A stretch of 64,000 nt of DNA from an uncultured Microbacterium sp. (GCF_947489255.1 NZ_CANLCY010000004.1:310001-374000), one strand, 5' to 3'; shown: positions 42,742 to 51,816, numbered from the stretch's first letter. The notes: generated by a model not told the origin, from the letters alone. A program made the numbers and translations.

Positions 42742-44901
42742 ATGCCGACCACGGCAACCGCCGCCCGTAGCTCGAGCCAGCGGCGCAGGAAGACCACGTC
42801 ATCCCGACGCGACGACGAAGCACCCGTCATCCCGATCCTCGCCCGCAAGGTGCGCGAGGTCGAGGCGAAGGCGCAGCGCGGCAAGCTCGGGCCCACCAAT
42901 CGCGTCAAGTTCCAGGTCATCGCGTTCCTCGTGCGCGAGGAGCGCGCGCGGGTCAAGGCCGACACCGAGATCACCGACGCCGCCCGCGCCGAGCTGCTCA
43001 AGCGCCTCGACGGCGTGGCGACGATCCTCGCGAAGACCGCCGCGCGCGACACCTCGCTGATCCAGCTGCTCGAGGTCGACCAGGCCACGTCTCCCGTGGC
43101 CCGCCGCATGCGCCGCGACTGGCTGCTCGAGTCGGGCGCCGAGCTGCCGCCCGACGAGCTGATCATCACCGACAACACGCCCAAGATCACACCGGTCGTC
43201 TCCGCGGCTCTCGCCGAGAAGCAGGTCGTGCCGGCATCCATCGAGGCGCGCCAGATGGCGAACCCGTTCCGCGCGCCCGACCTCACGCCGCGCCCGAGCG
43301 GTGACGCCCCGCGTCGCCGCCTCGACGGCTGGGAGCTCATGGGTCCGCTCTACAAGGCGTTCGAGACCGGCGCCGGCGGGTCCGCCGCGAGCATGGAGCT
43401 GCCGCCCGTGCCCGAGTTCGACCGGCTGTCGCCGCGCGGACTCGAGGTCATGCCGCATCAGTCGCGCTTCCTCGAGGCCGTGCGCCTCGGTCACCGCGAG
43501 TTCCTCCTGGCTGACGAGCCGGGCCTCGGCAAGACCGCGGAGTCGGTGCTCGCGGCATCCGTCGCCGACGCGTATCCGCTGTTGGTCGTCGTTCCCAACG
43601 TCGTGAAGATGAACTGGGCGCGCGAGGTGCAGCGGTGGACCCCGCAGCGCCGCGCGACCGTCATCTCCGGTGGCGGCGCCGACATCGACGCCTTCGCCGA
43701 CGTGTTCATCGTCAACTACGAGATCCTCGACCGCCACCTGTCGTGGCTGTCGTCGATCGGCCTCAAAGGCGTCGTCGTCGACGAGGCGCACTTCATCAAG
43801 AACCTCACGTCGCAGCGGTCGCAGAACGTGCTCGCGCTGGCATCCCGGGTGCGCGAACAGACGCGCAACCCCCTGATGCTCGCCCTCACCGGAACCCCGC
43901 TGATCAACGACGTCGAGGACTTCGACGCGATCTGGCGCTTCCTCGGATGGACCAACGGCGAGAAGCCCGGCCCCGAGCTCATGCAGAAACTGGATGCCAC
44001 GGGCCTCACTCCCGCCGACAAGGCGTTCTACCCCGAGGCGCGCGAGGCCGTCATCTCGATGGGCATCGTGCGACGCAAGAAGAAGGACGTCGCGGCCGAC
44101 CTGCCCGACAAGCTGGTCGCCGACCTGCCCGTCGAGCTCGACGACGAGTACGGCCGCTCGATCCGCCAGGCCGAGCGCGAACTCGGCGCCCGCCTCGCCG
44201 CCAAGTACCGCCGCATCATCGAGGCGCGCGGCGACCGCGGCCTCGCCGCCGGCGAGATCGACGAGGACATCGTGCGCCTGGTCGCCCACGGCGAGCTCGA
44301 AGAGAGCAAGGCCGCGGGTTCGGGCAGCGAGAACGTCTTCACGATGGTGCGCCGCATCGGTCAGGCGAAGGCGCACCTCGCGGCCGACTACGCCGTGCAG
44401 CTGCAGCGCTCGGTGGGCAAGGTCGTGTTCTTCGCGAAGCACATCGACGTGATGGATGCCGCCGAGGCCCACTTCAAGGCCTCGGGTCTGAAGTCGGTGT
44501 CGGTGCGCGGCGAGCAGACCTCGACCGCCCGCCAGGCCGCGATCGATGCGTTCAACAGCGACCCCGGTGTGGGGATCGCGGTGTGTTCGCTCACCGCAGC
44601 CGGCGTGGGCCTGAACATGCAGGCCGCCTCCAACGTCGTGCTCGCCGAGCTGTCGTGGACGGCCGCCGAGCAGACGCAGGCGATCGACCGCGTGCATCGC
44701 ATCGGCCAGGAGGAGCCCGTGACCGCGTGGCGCATCATCGCCGCGCACACGATCGACACGAAGATCGCCGAGCTGATCGACTCCAAGGAGGGTCTCGCTC
44801 AGCGCGCCCTCGACGGCCAGGCGGTCGAGCCGGGCTCGAGCGACTCCGTGCAGCTCTCTGCGCTCATGCACCTGCTGCGTCAGGCGCTCGGCAAGGCCTG
44901 A
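42742..44901 (+). CDS. SNF2-family DEAD/DEAH helicase (SMARCAL1-like)
   Basis: This 719-residue protein opens with a basic helical region (residues 1-150) without a known domain, then a single SNF2 ATPase. Motif I DEPGLGKT lies near residue 257 and motif II VVVDEAHFIKN near 344. ALTGTPL, then GVGLNMQAAS, and motif VI QAIDRVHRIGQ complete both RecA-like lobes. It lacks the HARP domain of true SMARCAL1. The role is likely DNA translocation or remodelling in replication or repair. GGAGGAG precedes the ATG. A 196-bp leader with several TTTTCCGG repeats lies upstream. Confidence 0.88.
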   Translation: MPTTATAARSSSQRRRKTTSSRRDDEAPVIPILARKVREVEAKAQRGKLGPTNRVKFQVIAFLVREERARVKADTEITDAARAELLKRLDGVATILAKTAARDTSLIQLLEVDQATSPVARRMRRDWLLESGAELPPDELIITDNTPKITPVVSAALAEKQVVPASIEARQMANPFRAPDLTPRPSGDAPRRRLDGWELMGPLYKAFETGAGGSAASMELPPVPEFDRLSPRGLEVMPHQSRFLEAVRLGHREFLLADEPGLGKTAESVLAASVADAYPLLVVVPNVVKMNWAREVQRWTPQRRATVISGGGADIDAFADVFIVNYEILDRHLSWLSSIGLKGVVVDEAHFIKNLTSQRSQNVLALASRVREQTRNPLMLALTGTPLINDVEDFDAIWRFLGWTNGEKPGPELMQKLDATGLTPADKAFYPEAREAVISMGIVRRKKKDVAADLPDKLVADLPVELDDEYGRSIRQAERELGARLAAKYRRIIEARGDRGLAAGEIDEDIVRLVAHGELEESKAAGSGSENVFTMVRRIGQAKAHLAADYAVQLQRSVGKVVFFAKHIDVMDAAEAHFKASGLKSVSVRGEQTSTARQAAIDAFNSDPGVGIAVCSLTAAGVGLNMQAASNVVLAELSWTAAEQTQAIDRVHRIGQEEPVTAWRIIAAHTIDTKIAELIDSKEGLAQRALDGQAVEPGSSDSVQLSALMHLLRQALGKA

Positions 44902-44913
44902 TCCGCACCGCCA

Positions 44914-44948
44914 CGAACGCCCCGGCTGCTTGGGCGCCGGGGCGTTCG
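44914..44948 (+). terminator. terminator of the SNF2 helicase gene
   Basis: Perfect 13-bp stem CGAACGCCCCGGC / GCCGGGGCGTTCG with a 9-nt loop, 12 bp past the stop. Confidence 0.8.
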
Positions 44949-45207
44949 GCGTATCCGCGGCGTGGGTCGGGGCGCGGCGCTCGGGACCGGAGCCGCGGGG
45001 CTGGGGCCGTCGGTCCGGACTGCGCCGCCTAGCCGGGCCGTGCCGTCGGTCCGGGCTGCGCCGCGGCGCCGGCGAGTATCTCTGCGCCGGGGCCCGGCAT
45101 CCACCCCCGGCGTCACGTGTAGCAGCGCCTCCATCCGCGGCGATAGGGTCGAAGACGGCAACGGCGCCGACCCTTCACCCGAACCACAGCACCAGAGGAC
45201 TCTGCCC
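44949..45207. other. intergenic region before pfkA
   Basis: No convincing ORF lies here. A 20-base segment GTCGGTCCGGACTGCGCCGC recurs about 37 bp later with one change, and the region is otherwise GC-rich. A GATAGGGT sequence about 60 bp before the pfkA start could be a -10 element. The pfkA leader therefore looks longer than those of its leaderless neighbours. Confidence 0.4.
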
Positions 45208-46236
45208 ATGAAGATCGGCATCCTGACCAGCGGCGGCGACTGCCCCGGTCTCAACGCGGTCATCCGTGGCGTCGTGCTGAAGGGCACGACCAACTACGAC
45301 ATCGAGTTCGTCGGCATCCGCGACGGCTGGCGCGGGGTCGTCGACGGCGACTTCTTCCCCCTGACGCGTCACGAGGTGAAGGGGCTGTCCAAGGTCGGCG
45401 GCACCATCCTCGGCACCAGCCGCACCAACCCCTACGAGGGCGTGCGCGGCGGTGCCGAGAACATCTCCAAGACGATGTACGGGCACCGGCTCGACGGCAT
45501 CCTCGCGATCGGCGGCGAAGGCACCCTCGCGGCGGCCGACCGCCTGTCGAAGGACGGCATCAACGTGCTCGGCGTGCCGAAGACGATCGACAACGACCTC
45601 CGCGCGACCGACTACTCCTTCGGCTTCGACACCGCCGTCAACATCGCGACGGATGCCATGGACCGCCTCCGCACCACCGGTGACTCGCACCAGCGCTGCA
45701 TGGTCGCCGAGGTCATGGGTCGTCACGTCGGCTGGATCGCTCTGCACGCCGGTATCGCGGCGGGCGCCCACGTCATCTGCATCCCCGAGGTGCCGATGTC
45801 GATCGACGAGATCGTCGAGCAGGTCACGCGCGCCCACGACCGTGGTCGCGCCCCGCTGGTCGTCGTGTCGGAGGGCTTCAAGCTCAAGGGCATGGACGAG
45901 GCCTTCAGCGACAAGGGCCTCGACGCCTTCAACCGCCCCCGCCTGGGCGGCATCGGCGAACTGCTCGCTCCCGAGATCGAGCGCCTCACCGGCATCGAGA
46001 CCCGCGCCACCGTGCTCGGTCACATCCAGCGCGGCGGTTCGCCTTCCGCCTTCGACCGCGTGCTCGCCACGCGCCTCGGCCTGCACGCCGCCGACGCGCT
46101 GAACGAGGGTGCGTGGGGCCAGATGGTCGCGATGCGCGGCACCGACATCGTGCGCGTCCCCTTCGCCGACGCCCTCGGCGAGCTGAACAGCGTCCCGCTG
46201 TACCGCTACGAAGAGGCCGCCGCCCTCTTCGGCTGA
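45208..46236 (+). CDS. pfkA: 6-phosphofructokinase (group III, ATP-type)
   Basis: This 342-residue glycolytic enzyme phosphorylates fructose 6-phosphate. LTSGGDCPGLNAV is the N-terminal nucleotide loop, GVPKTIDND the substrate/catalytic loop, and RGGSPSAFDR a later substrate motif. The phosphoryl-donor loop is GGEGTL, with Gly where pyrophosphate enzymes have Asp, so ATP is the expected donor. The Lys in PKTIDND is shared with pyrophosphate enzymes. This Gly/Lys mix marks the actinobacterial group III type. Confidence 0.93.
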   Translation: MKIGILTSGGDCPGLNAVIRGVVLKGTTNYDIEFVGIRDGWRGVVDGDFFPLTRHEVKGLSKVGGTILGTSRTNPYEGVRGGAENISKTMYGHRLDGILAIGGEGTLAAADRLSKDGINVLGVPKTIDNDLRATDYSFGFDTAVNIATDAMDRLRTTGDSHQRCMVAEVMGRHVGWIALHAGIAAGAHVICIPEVPMSIDEIVEQVTRAHDRGRAPLVVVSEGFKLKGMDEAFSDKGLDAFNRPRLGGIGELLAPEIERLTGIETRATVLGHIQRGGSPSAFDRVLATRLGLHAADALNEGAWGQMVAMRGTDIVRVPFADALGELNSVPLYRYEEAAALFG

Positions 46237-46244
46237 GTCTGCTG

Positions 46245-46287
46245 CACCGACGCCCCGTCCCGCTTCGTGCGGGGCGGGGCGTCGGTG
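46245..46287 (+). terminator. terminator of pfkA
   Basis: CACCGACGCCCCG pairs with CGGGGCGTCGGTG (13 bp), and inside it CCCGC pairs with GCGGG around TTCGT. It begins 9 bp after the stop. Confidence 0.85.
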
Positions 46288-46310
46288 TGTGCGGGGCTGG
46301 CGTGGGCGGC

Positions 46311-46446
46311 GAGCGGCGCAGGCTGGGCGAGCGGCGCAGGCTGCGCGAGCGGCGCGGTCTGTGCGAGCGGCGCAGGCTGTGCGCGCGGCGCAGGCGGGCG
46401 ATGGGCGAAGGCTGTGCGCGCGGCGCAGGCTGTGCGCGCGCAGGGC
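46311..46446. repeat. 18-bp tandem repeat array
   Basis: Units like GAGCGGCGCAGGCTGTGC start at 46311, 46329, 46347, 46365 and 46383, then become irregular up to about 46446. The period is a multiple of three, so all frames stay open, but no start or ribosome site supports a gene. It is best read as a minisatellite. Confidence 0.7.
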
Positions 46447-46513
46447 GGGATGCGGGTGGAGGCGTCGCGAGCGTGCGCCGCGTCCCTGCAACCTCGTCCC
46501 ATTTATGGCGGTG

Positions 46514-46568
46514 CATGTCCCACTTATGGCCGGTCGGGGCGCCCCGCACCGGCCATAAGTGGGACATG
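46514..46568. repeat. 55-bp near-complete palindrome upstream of the DUF559-type gene
   Basis: Perfect 21-bp arms (CATGTCCCACTTATGGCCGG... and its complement) flank a centre that itself contains CGGGGC/GCCCCG. A half-copy, GTCCCATTTATGGCGG, lies just upstream at 46496-46511. It ends 102 bp before the ATG of the nuclease-like gene. Confidence 0.85.
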
Positions 46569-46670
46569 CTCGGGGCGGCGGAAGATGGGGAGGCTCCTCC
46601 ACAGGCCTTGACTGCGCGTGAGGGCTGTGGAGAACGCCGGCGCACGGGTCAGCGGTCGGGATCCTGGAGC

Positions 46671-47585
46671 ATGACTCGCCGCCATCCCCTGCCGGACGAT
46701 CTGCCCGAGCGATTCCACGTAGCGGAAGCCCTGCGACGAGGCGCGAGCAGGACCCGCCTCCGCGCCTCCGACCTCGTGACGCCCTTTCACGGCGTGCGTT
46801 CTCGCTCGACCGGCGACGAGAGCATCCTCGAAAGGTGCCGGGCCTACGCGCCACGACTCGCCGAGGGCCAGTTCTTCAGTCATGAGACGGTGTTCGCGCT
46901 GCGTGGTCTCAGCACACCGGAGTGGCCGCACACGCCGCGCCTGCACGTGTCGGCGCACCGCCCCGCCCGCGAGCCTCGCACCCGTGGTGTCGTCGGTCAC
47001 CGATTGCAGACCCGGGAGCCGGCCACCGAGGCCGGACCCGAGGGGATGCCGATCGAGAACGCCGTCCGTGCGTGGCGGCAGTGCGGCCGGCTGTGGCGTC
47101 TCGACGACCTGGTCGCGGGCGCCGACGCGCTGCTGGGCGGCCGGGAGCCGCTCGCCGACACCGCCGACCTGGATGCCGAGATCACCCTCATGGGGGACGT
47201 CCGGGGTGGCATCCTCCGGAGGGCGCTCGCCCTGGCCCGCCCGGGCGTAAGGTCACCGCGGGAGACCCACCTGCGACTCCTCCTCGCGCGCCACGGCTTA
47301 CCGGAACCAGGCGTCAACGCGGACATCTTCTCGGCTCGAGGAGAATTCGTCGCGGAGATCGACCTCACCTTCGAGGCCTGGCGCGTCGCCGTCGAATACG
47401 ACGGGCGCGTGCACGCGGAGGATCCGCGGCAGTTCGCTCGCGACGCGGACCGCTGGGCCGCGATCCGCGATGCGGGGTGGGACCACGTCCGTATCCTGAG
47501 CCACCACCTCCGCGGAGACGGCGCCCCGGCGGCATCCCTCGTGCGCGCGGCGTTGCTCAGGGCGGGCTGGCGCCCCGGTCAGTGA
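46671..47585 (+). CDS. AbiEi-like N-terminus plus DUF559 (Vsr-like) nuclease-domain protein
   Basis: This 304-residue protein has a type common in high-GC actinobacteria. The first 70 residues resemble the winged-helix part of AbiEi-like antitoxin-domain proteins (FHVAEALRRGASRTRLRASDL). The C-terminal 110 residues match DUF559/PD-(D/E)XK nuclease-like folds: RSPRETHLRLLL, then EFVAEIDLTFEAWRVAVEYDG, and RDADRWAAIRDAGWDHVRI. The Glu, Asp and Tyr-Asp-Gly positions expected of the active-site core are present. Activity is unproven. Related long palindromes lie on both sides. Confidence 0.75.
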   Translation: MTRRHPLPDDLPERFHVAEALRRGASRTRLRASDLVTPFHGVRSRSTGDESILERCRAYAPRLAEGQFFSHETVFALRGLSTPEWPHTPRLHVSAHRPAREPRTRGVVGHRLQTREPATEAGPEGMPIENAVRAWRQCGRLWRLDDLVAGADALLGGREPLADTADLDAEITLMGDVRGGILRRALALARPGVRSPRETHLRLLLARHGLPEPGVNADIFSARGEFVAEIDLTFEAWRVAVEYDGRVHAEDPRQFARDADRWAAIRDAGWDHVRILSHHLRGDGAPAASLVRAALLRAGWRPGQ

Positions 47586-47588
47586 CTC

Positions 47589-47643
47589 CTTGTCCCAGTT
47601 ATGGCTGGTTGAGGGGGTCGCAACTGGCCATAAGTGGGACAAG
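47589..47643. repeat. 55-bp palindrome downstream of the DUF559-type gene
   Basis: Arms 47589-47610 and 47622-47643 pair at 19 of 22 positions. The sequence CTTGTCCCA-TTATGGC matches the upstream palindrome family. It begins 3 bp after the stop codon. A further half-copy, GAGTGGGACATG, follows near 47653. Confidence 0.85.
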
Positions 47644-47659
47644 CACCGCCTTGAGTGGG

Positions 47660-47790
47660 ACATGCCGCAGCCGCCGCCACCGCACAGCCACCGCGCCCCC
47701 GCCGCGACAGGGCCGCCGCCGCGCCCGCGCCGCCACCAGCCGTCGCCGCGACCGCGCCGCCACCGCCCAGCCACCGCGACCGCGGCGTAG
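47660..47790. repeat. low-complexity CCGCCRC-rich tract
   Basis: A run of CCGCCACCG/CGCGACCGC-like units between the palindrome and the end of the oligopeptidase gene. No gene is supported. Confidence 0.6.
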
Positions 47791-47795
47791 CCGCC

Positions 47796-49910
47796 CTACT
47801 CCGCCAGCCCCAGCACGTCGAGCAGCCACGCGAGCTCGAACGCGCGCTCGCGCCAGGCGTTGTACCGGCCGCTCACACCGCCGTGTCCGGCGACCATCTC
47901 GCACTTGAGCATCGCGTCGGCACCCACCTCGCGCAGGCGCTGCACCCACTTGGCCGGCTCGACGTACAGCACGCGCGTGTCGTTGAGCGAGGTGACCGCG
48001 AGGATGCGGGGGTACTCGACGCCGTCGCGCACGTTCTCGTACGGCGAGTACGACTTCATGTAGGCGTACACGTCCGCGTCGTGCAGCGGGTCGCCCCACT
48101 CGTCCCACTCGATCACCGTGAGCGGGAGCGACGGATCCAGGATCGTGGTCAGCGCATCGACGAACGGCACGTCGGCCAGGATGCCGGCGAACATCTCGGG
48201 TGCGAGGTTGGCCACCGCGCCCATGAGCAGGCCACCGGCGCTGCCGCCCTCGGCGACGATGCGGTCGGGGGTCGTGTACCCCTCGGACACCAGATGCCGC
48301 CCCGCGGCGACGAAGTCGGTGAAGGTGTTGCGCTTGGACTGCAGCTTGCCGTCTTCATACCACTGCCGGCCCATTTCGCCGCCGCCGCGCACGTGGGCCA
48401 CGGCGAAGACCACGCCGCGGTCGAGCAGCGACAACCGGGGCACCGAGAAGCCGGGTTCGATCGAGTGCTCGTAGGAGCCGTAGCCGTAGAGGTGCACCGG
48501 GCGGGGAGCGGATCCGGGTTCGCCGAACGAGCGCTTCCATACCAGCGACACCGGCACCCGGGTGCCGTCGTCGGCGGGGGCCCACACGCGGGCCTGGCCG
48601 TAGTCGGCGGGGTCGAAGCCGCCGAGCACGGGCTGGCGCTTGCGCAGGAGCAGCTCCCCGGTGTCGACGACGTAGTCGTAGACGGTCCCGGGCGTCACGA
48701 ACGAGCCGTAGCCCAGGCGCAGCACCGGGGGAGCGTACTCGGGGTTGCCGCCTGTGCCGACGCTGTAGAGCGGCTCGTCGAACGCGATCTCGGTCACGGC
48801 TGCGTCGGCGTACGACAGCATGCCCAGGCGTGCCAGTCCGTCGCGGCGGTAGGCGACGACCCCCCAGTCGCGGAACGTGTCGACGCCCAGCAGTCGTTGC
48901 CCGGTGCGGTGCGCGATGACGGTCTCGCGGGCACCCTGAGGAGTGGATGCCGAGACCCGCACCAGCTCGAAGTCGAGGGCGCCGTCGTTGTGGAGGATGT
49001 AGAGCACGTCCTCGCCGTCGACCACGGCGTGCGAGCTGGAGTACTCCACGCCCTCCTTCCGCGGCCAGACCACGCGCGGCTCGCCGCGCAGGTCGTCGGC
49101 GTCGAGCAGCCACTCCTCGCTCGTGATGGAGGAACCCATCTCGATCACGAGGTACTTGTCGCTGCGAGTGAAGTCGGCCCCGACCCAGTAGCGGTCGTCG
49201 GGCTCGTGGAACAGCTTCACATCGGCATCCACGCCCGTCCCGATCTCGTGGAGCCATACGGTGTCGGGGCGCCACGCGTCGTCGACGGTGGTGTAGACGA
49301 TGAAGCGTCCGTCGGGGGAGAAGGTCGCGCCCGAGAACGTTCCGGGGATCTCGTCGGGGAGGGTCTCACCGGTCGTGAGGTCGCGCACGCGGACCGTGTA
49401 GCGCTCGTCTCCGGCGACGTCGATGCCGTACAGCATGCGCGTGCCGTCGTTCGAGATCTCGAAGCTCCCGAGCGAGAAGAAGTCAGTGCCCTCGGCCTCG
49501 ACGTTGCCGTCGAACAGCACCTGCTCGCCGGGGACCGCGCGGTCGGGGGAGAGGGTCGGCGGCGTCCAGTCGTCGGGGGAGCCGAGGGGCGCGCGGCACT
49601 GGATGCCGTACTGCGCGCCGGCGACGGTGCGTCCGTAGTACCACCAGTCGCCGCGGCGGGCGGGGACGGAGAGATCGGTCTCGAGGGTACGGCCCTTGAT
49701 CTCGCCGAAGATGGTGTCGCGCAGGCGCGTCAGGTGGGCGGTGCGCGCGGAGGTGTAGGCGTTCTCGGCCTCGAGGTGGGCGACGACCTCGGCGTCGTCT
49801 TTCGCGCGCAGCCATTCGTAGGGATCGTCGAAGGTGTCACCGTGGTGGGTGCGGGCGACGGGACGGCGGTCGGCGACGGGAGGGACGGGCTGCGGGTCGA
49901 GGTCGGTCAC
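47796..49910 (-). CDS. ptrB: oligopeptidase B (protease II, S9A)
   Basis: This 704-residue serine peptidase cuts peptides after basic residues. It has an N-terminal beta-propeller (about 70-410) that limits access to small substrates. The C-terminal alpha/beta hydrolase domain has the nucleophile elbow GGSAGGLLMG near residue 555, then LPLTVIEWDEWGDP, and a late Asp/His pair (NDTRV and GHGGVSGRYN). No signal peptide is visible, so it is cytosolic. The GTG start lies 6 nt after TACCGT on the minus strand. Confidence 0.93.
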   Translation of the reverse strand: MTDLDPQPVPPVADRRPVARTHHGDTFDDPYEWLRAKDDAEVVAHLEAENAYTSARTAHLTRLRDTIFGEIKGRTLETDLSVPARRGDWWYYGRTVAGAQYGIQCRAPLGSPDDWTPPTLSPDRAVPGEQVLFDGNVEAEGTDFFSLGSFEISNDGTRMLYGIDVAGDERYTVRVRDLTTGETLPDEIPGTFSGATFSPDGRFIVYTTVDDAWRPDTVWLHEIGTGVDADVKLFHEPDDRYWVGADFTRSDKYLVIEMGSSITSEEWLLDADDLRGEPRVVWPRKEGVEYSSSHAVVDGEDVLYILHNDGALDFELVRVSASTPQGARETVIAHRTGQRLLGVDTFRDWGVVAYRRDGLARLGMLSYADAAVTEIAFDEPLYSVGTGGNPEYAPPVLRLGYGSFVTPGTVYDYVVDTGELLLRKRQPVLGGFDPADYGQARVWAPADDGTRVPVSLVWKRSFGEPGSAPRPVHLYGYGSYEHSIEPGFSVPRLSLLDRGVVFAVAHVRGGGEMGRQWYEDGKLQSKRNTFTDFVAAGRHLVSEGYTTPDRIVAEGGSAGGLLMGAVANLAPEMFAGILADVPFVDALTTILDPSLPLTVIEWDEWGDPLHDADVYAYMKSYSPYENVRDGVEYPRILAVTSLNDTRVLYVEPAKWVQRLREVGADAMLKCEMVAGHGGVSGRYNAWRERAFELAWLLDVLGLAE

Positions 49911-49916
49911 CGTTCC

Positions 49917-49922
49917 ACGGTA
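49917..49922 (-). promoter_or_regulatory. -10 hexamer TACCGT of ptrB
   Basis: It lies 6 nt from the GTG start. Confidence 0.5.
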
Positions 49923-50031
49923 GTGCGCCGCCGCGGCATCCGGCCCGGCGACACCGGTGGATGCCGACGGCTCGCGAATCCGCGCGTTTGACCCTCACAG
50001 GTCCGGGTGAAAGGATGTCGTCGCGTCTTTC

Positions 50032-50060
50032 GGTGAACGAAAGATCAACGCCAGGTGAAC
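50032..50060 (+). promoter_or_regulatory. PHO box (three 11-bp direct repeats)
   Basis: GGTGAAC at 50032, GATCAAC at 50043 and GGTGAAC at 50054 are spaced exactly 11 bp. This matches the actinobacterial PhoP site, direct repeats of GTTCACC read on the other strand. It lies 61 bp before the phosphate-transporter start. Confidence 0.82.
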
Positions 50061-50120
50061 TCTTCGTTCGTCACGCCGATCCCGTCGGCATCCCTTCCTC
50101 CTTCTCACGGAAAGCGAACG

Positions 50121-51338
50121 GTGGAGAGCGCAGCCCTCATCATCGTGCTGGTCATCGTGCTGGCACTGTTCTTCGATTTCACCAACGGATTCCACGACAC
50201 CGCGAACGCGATGGCCACGCCCATCGCCACCGGTGCGCTGAAGCCGAAGGTCGCGGTCCTGCTGGCGGCGAGCCTCAATCTGGTCGGCGCCTTCCTCTCG
50301 ACCGAGGTCGCCAAGACGATCTCGGGCGGCATGATCCGCGAAGACCAGTTGAGTCCCGACATCTTCCCGCCGATCATCTTCGCCGGCCTCATCGGCGCGA
50401 TCACGTGGAACATGCTCACGTGGCTGCTGGGCCTGCCCTCCAGCTCCTCGCACGCGCTCTTCGGCGGCCTCATCGGGGCTACTCTCGTGGGCGTCGGCGC
50501 CTCGGCGATCGACACCGGCGTCGTGCTGAGCAAGGTGATCCTGCCGGCCCTCATCGCGCCCCTGACCGCGGGCATCATCGCCTTCGTCGTGACGAAGATC
50601 GCGTACGGGGTGACGCGCCGGCACGACGCGAAGGCCGACGGCCGCGACGGCTTCCGCTGGGGGCAGATCTTCACCTCGTCGCTCGTGGCCCTCGCCCACG
50701 GCACCAACGACGCACAGAAGACGATGGGTGTCATCACCCTCGCGCTCATCACCGTCGGCTGGCAGTCCACCGCCAACCCCGACCCGCAGCTCTGGGTCGT
50801 CTTCGCGTGCGCGATCACGATCGCCCTCGGCACCTACATGGGCGGGTGGCGCATCATCCGCACGCTCGGCAAGGGCCTGACCGACGTCAAGCCCGCCCAG
50901 GGCTTCTCGGCCGAGACCTCGACCGCGGCCACGATCCTCGCCTCGAGCGCCCTCGGCTTCGCGCTGTCGACGACGCAGGTGGCCTCCGGCTCGGTCATCG
51001 GATCGGGCCTGGGTCGTCGCGGGTCGACCGTTCGCTGGAACACCGTCGGTCGCATCATGATCGGCTGGGTCCTGACGCTCCCGGCCGCCGGTGCGGTGGG
51101 CGCCGCGGCCGCCCTCATCGTCGTGTGGCTGGGTGGCTGGGGCGTCGCCGTCGACGCCGTGATCGCGGTCGCGATCGTGCTGGGGCTGTTCCTGCGCTCG
51201 CGTCGCGACTCGGTCACCTCGGCGAACGCGATGAGCGAGGTCGCCGACTCCGGCGCGGCGGTCAAGGTGCCGCGCAAGCCCGGTCCCACGCGCCGCCAGC
51301 GCCGCCTCGAGCGCGACAAGGTCGGGAAGGACGCCTGA
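50121..51338 (+). CDS. pit: PiT-family inorganic phosphate transporter
   Basis: This 405-residue membrane protein imports phosphate, usually with metal and proton. Both internally repeated signatures are present: GFHDTANAMATPIATGA near the N-terminus and AHGTNDAQKTMGV in the middle, each beginning a half of the transporter. About 10 helices are expected. The C-terminus is basic (RRQRRLERDK). GTG 50121 gives an N-terminus that begins directly at the first helix. The PHO box upstream predicts induction when phosphate is low. Confidence 0.94.
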   Translation: MESAALIIVLVIVLALFFDFTNGFHDTANAMATPIATGALKPKVAVLLAASLNLVGAFLSTEVAKTISGGMIREDQLSPDIFPPIIFAGLIGAITWNMLTWLLGLPSSSSHALFGGLIGATLVGVGASAIDTGVVLSKVILPALIAPLTAGIIAFVVTKIAYGVTRRHDAKADGRDGFRWGQIFTSSLVALAHGTNDAQKTMGVITLALITVGWQSTANPDPQLWVVFACAITIALGTYMGGWRIIRTLGKGLTDVKPAQGFSAETSTAATILASSALGFALSTTQVASGSVIGSGLGRRGSTVRWNTVGRIMIGWVLTLPAAGAVGAAAALIVVWLGGWGVAVDAVIAVAIVLGLFLRSRRDSVTSANAMSEVADSGAAVKVPRKPGPTRRQRRLERDKVGKDA

Positions 51339-51667
51339 TGCTCATCAACTGGGGAGCCTTCCTGCAGGTCTTCGTCGCCGCCCTCCTGGGCGCGTCGGTC
51401 GTCGTCACCTTCTACGCCCTCGGGCTGCGCCTGCTCGTGCGCGGTGGTCGTCCGCCGCTGGTCGCGCCCGCGGAGTTCACCGACGCCATCACGGTGCTCA
51501 CCGACAAGCAGCGTCGGCGCGCCGAGAAGGCGGTGGCCAAGGCCGCGAAGAAGAACCCGCTCAGCGACGGACAGAAGCGCCTGTCGCTCGTGGGCGCCTA
51601 CGCGTGCTTCGCGGTGTGCGCGGCCGCGGTGCTCGGCGCGCTGCTGCTGATCCTCTTCAACCACTGA
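51338..51667 (+). CDS. small two-helix membrane protein coupled to pit
   Basis: This 109-residue protein has helices at about 8-29 and 84-105, separated by a basic, Ala/Lys-rich cytoplasmic stretch (RRRAEKAVAKAAKKNP). Its ATG overlaps the pit TGA by one base. Small membrane proteins of this kind accompany pit genes in many actinobacteria. It may be an accessory subunit, but its role is unknown. Confidence 0.8.
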   Translation: MLINWGAFLQVFVAALLGASVVVTFYALGLRLLVRGGRPPLVAPAEFTDAITVLTDKQRRRAEKAVAKAAKKNPLSDGQKRLSLVGAYACFAVCAAAVLGALLLILFNH

Positions 51668-51816
51668 CGTCGGATCTCGGCCGTCGCCGTGTGGCGACGT
51701 CGGTTCCGGATGCCGACGCCTCGGCGTTCTCGCGGAGCTCGCGGGCACGGGAACCGCTCCGCCGGAGGATCGAGGACGGTCGTCGTCATCGGGCTCCCGG
51801 TGTCGGACCCCCCTCC

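Noticed and set aside
46267..46611. Repeat-coded peptide (Ala-Ser-Gly-Ala-Gly units)
   Set aside because: Created by an 18-bp repeat whose length is a multiple of three. It runs through the palindrome and has no plausible start.
47655..49991. Plus-strand frame opposite ptrB
   Set aside because: Low-complexity shadow of a confident S9 peptidase.
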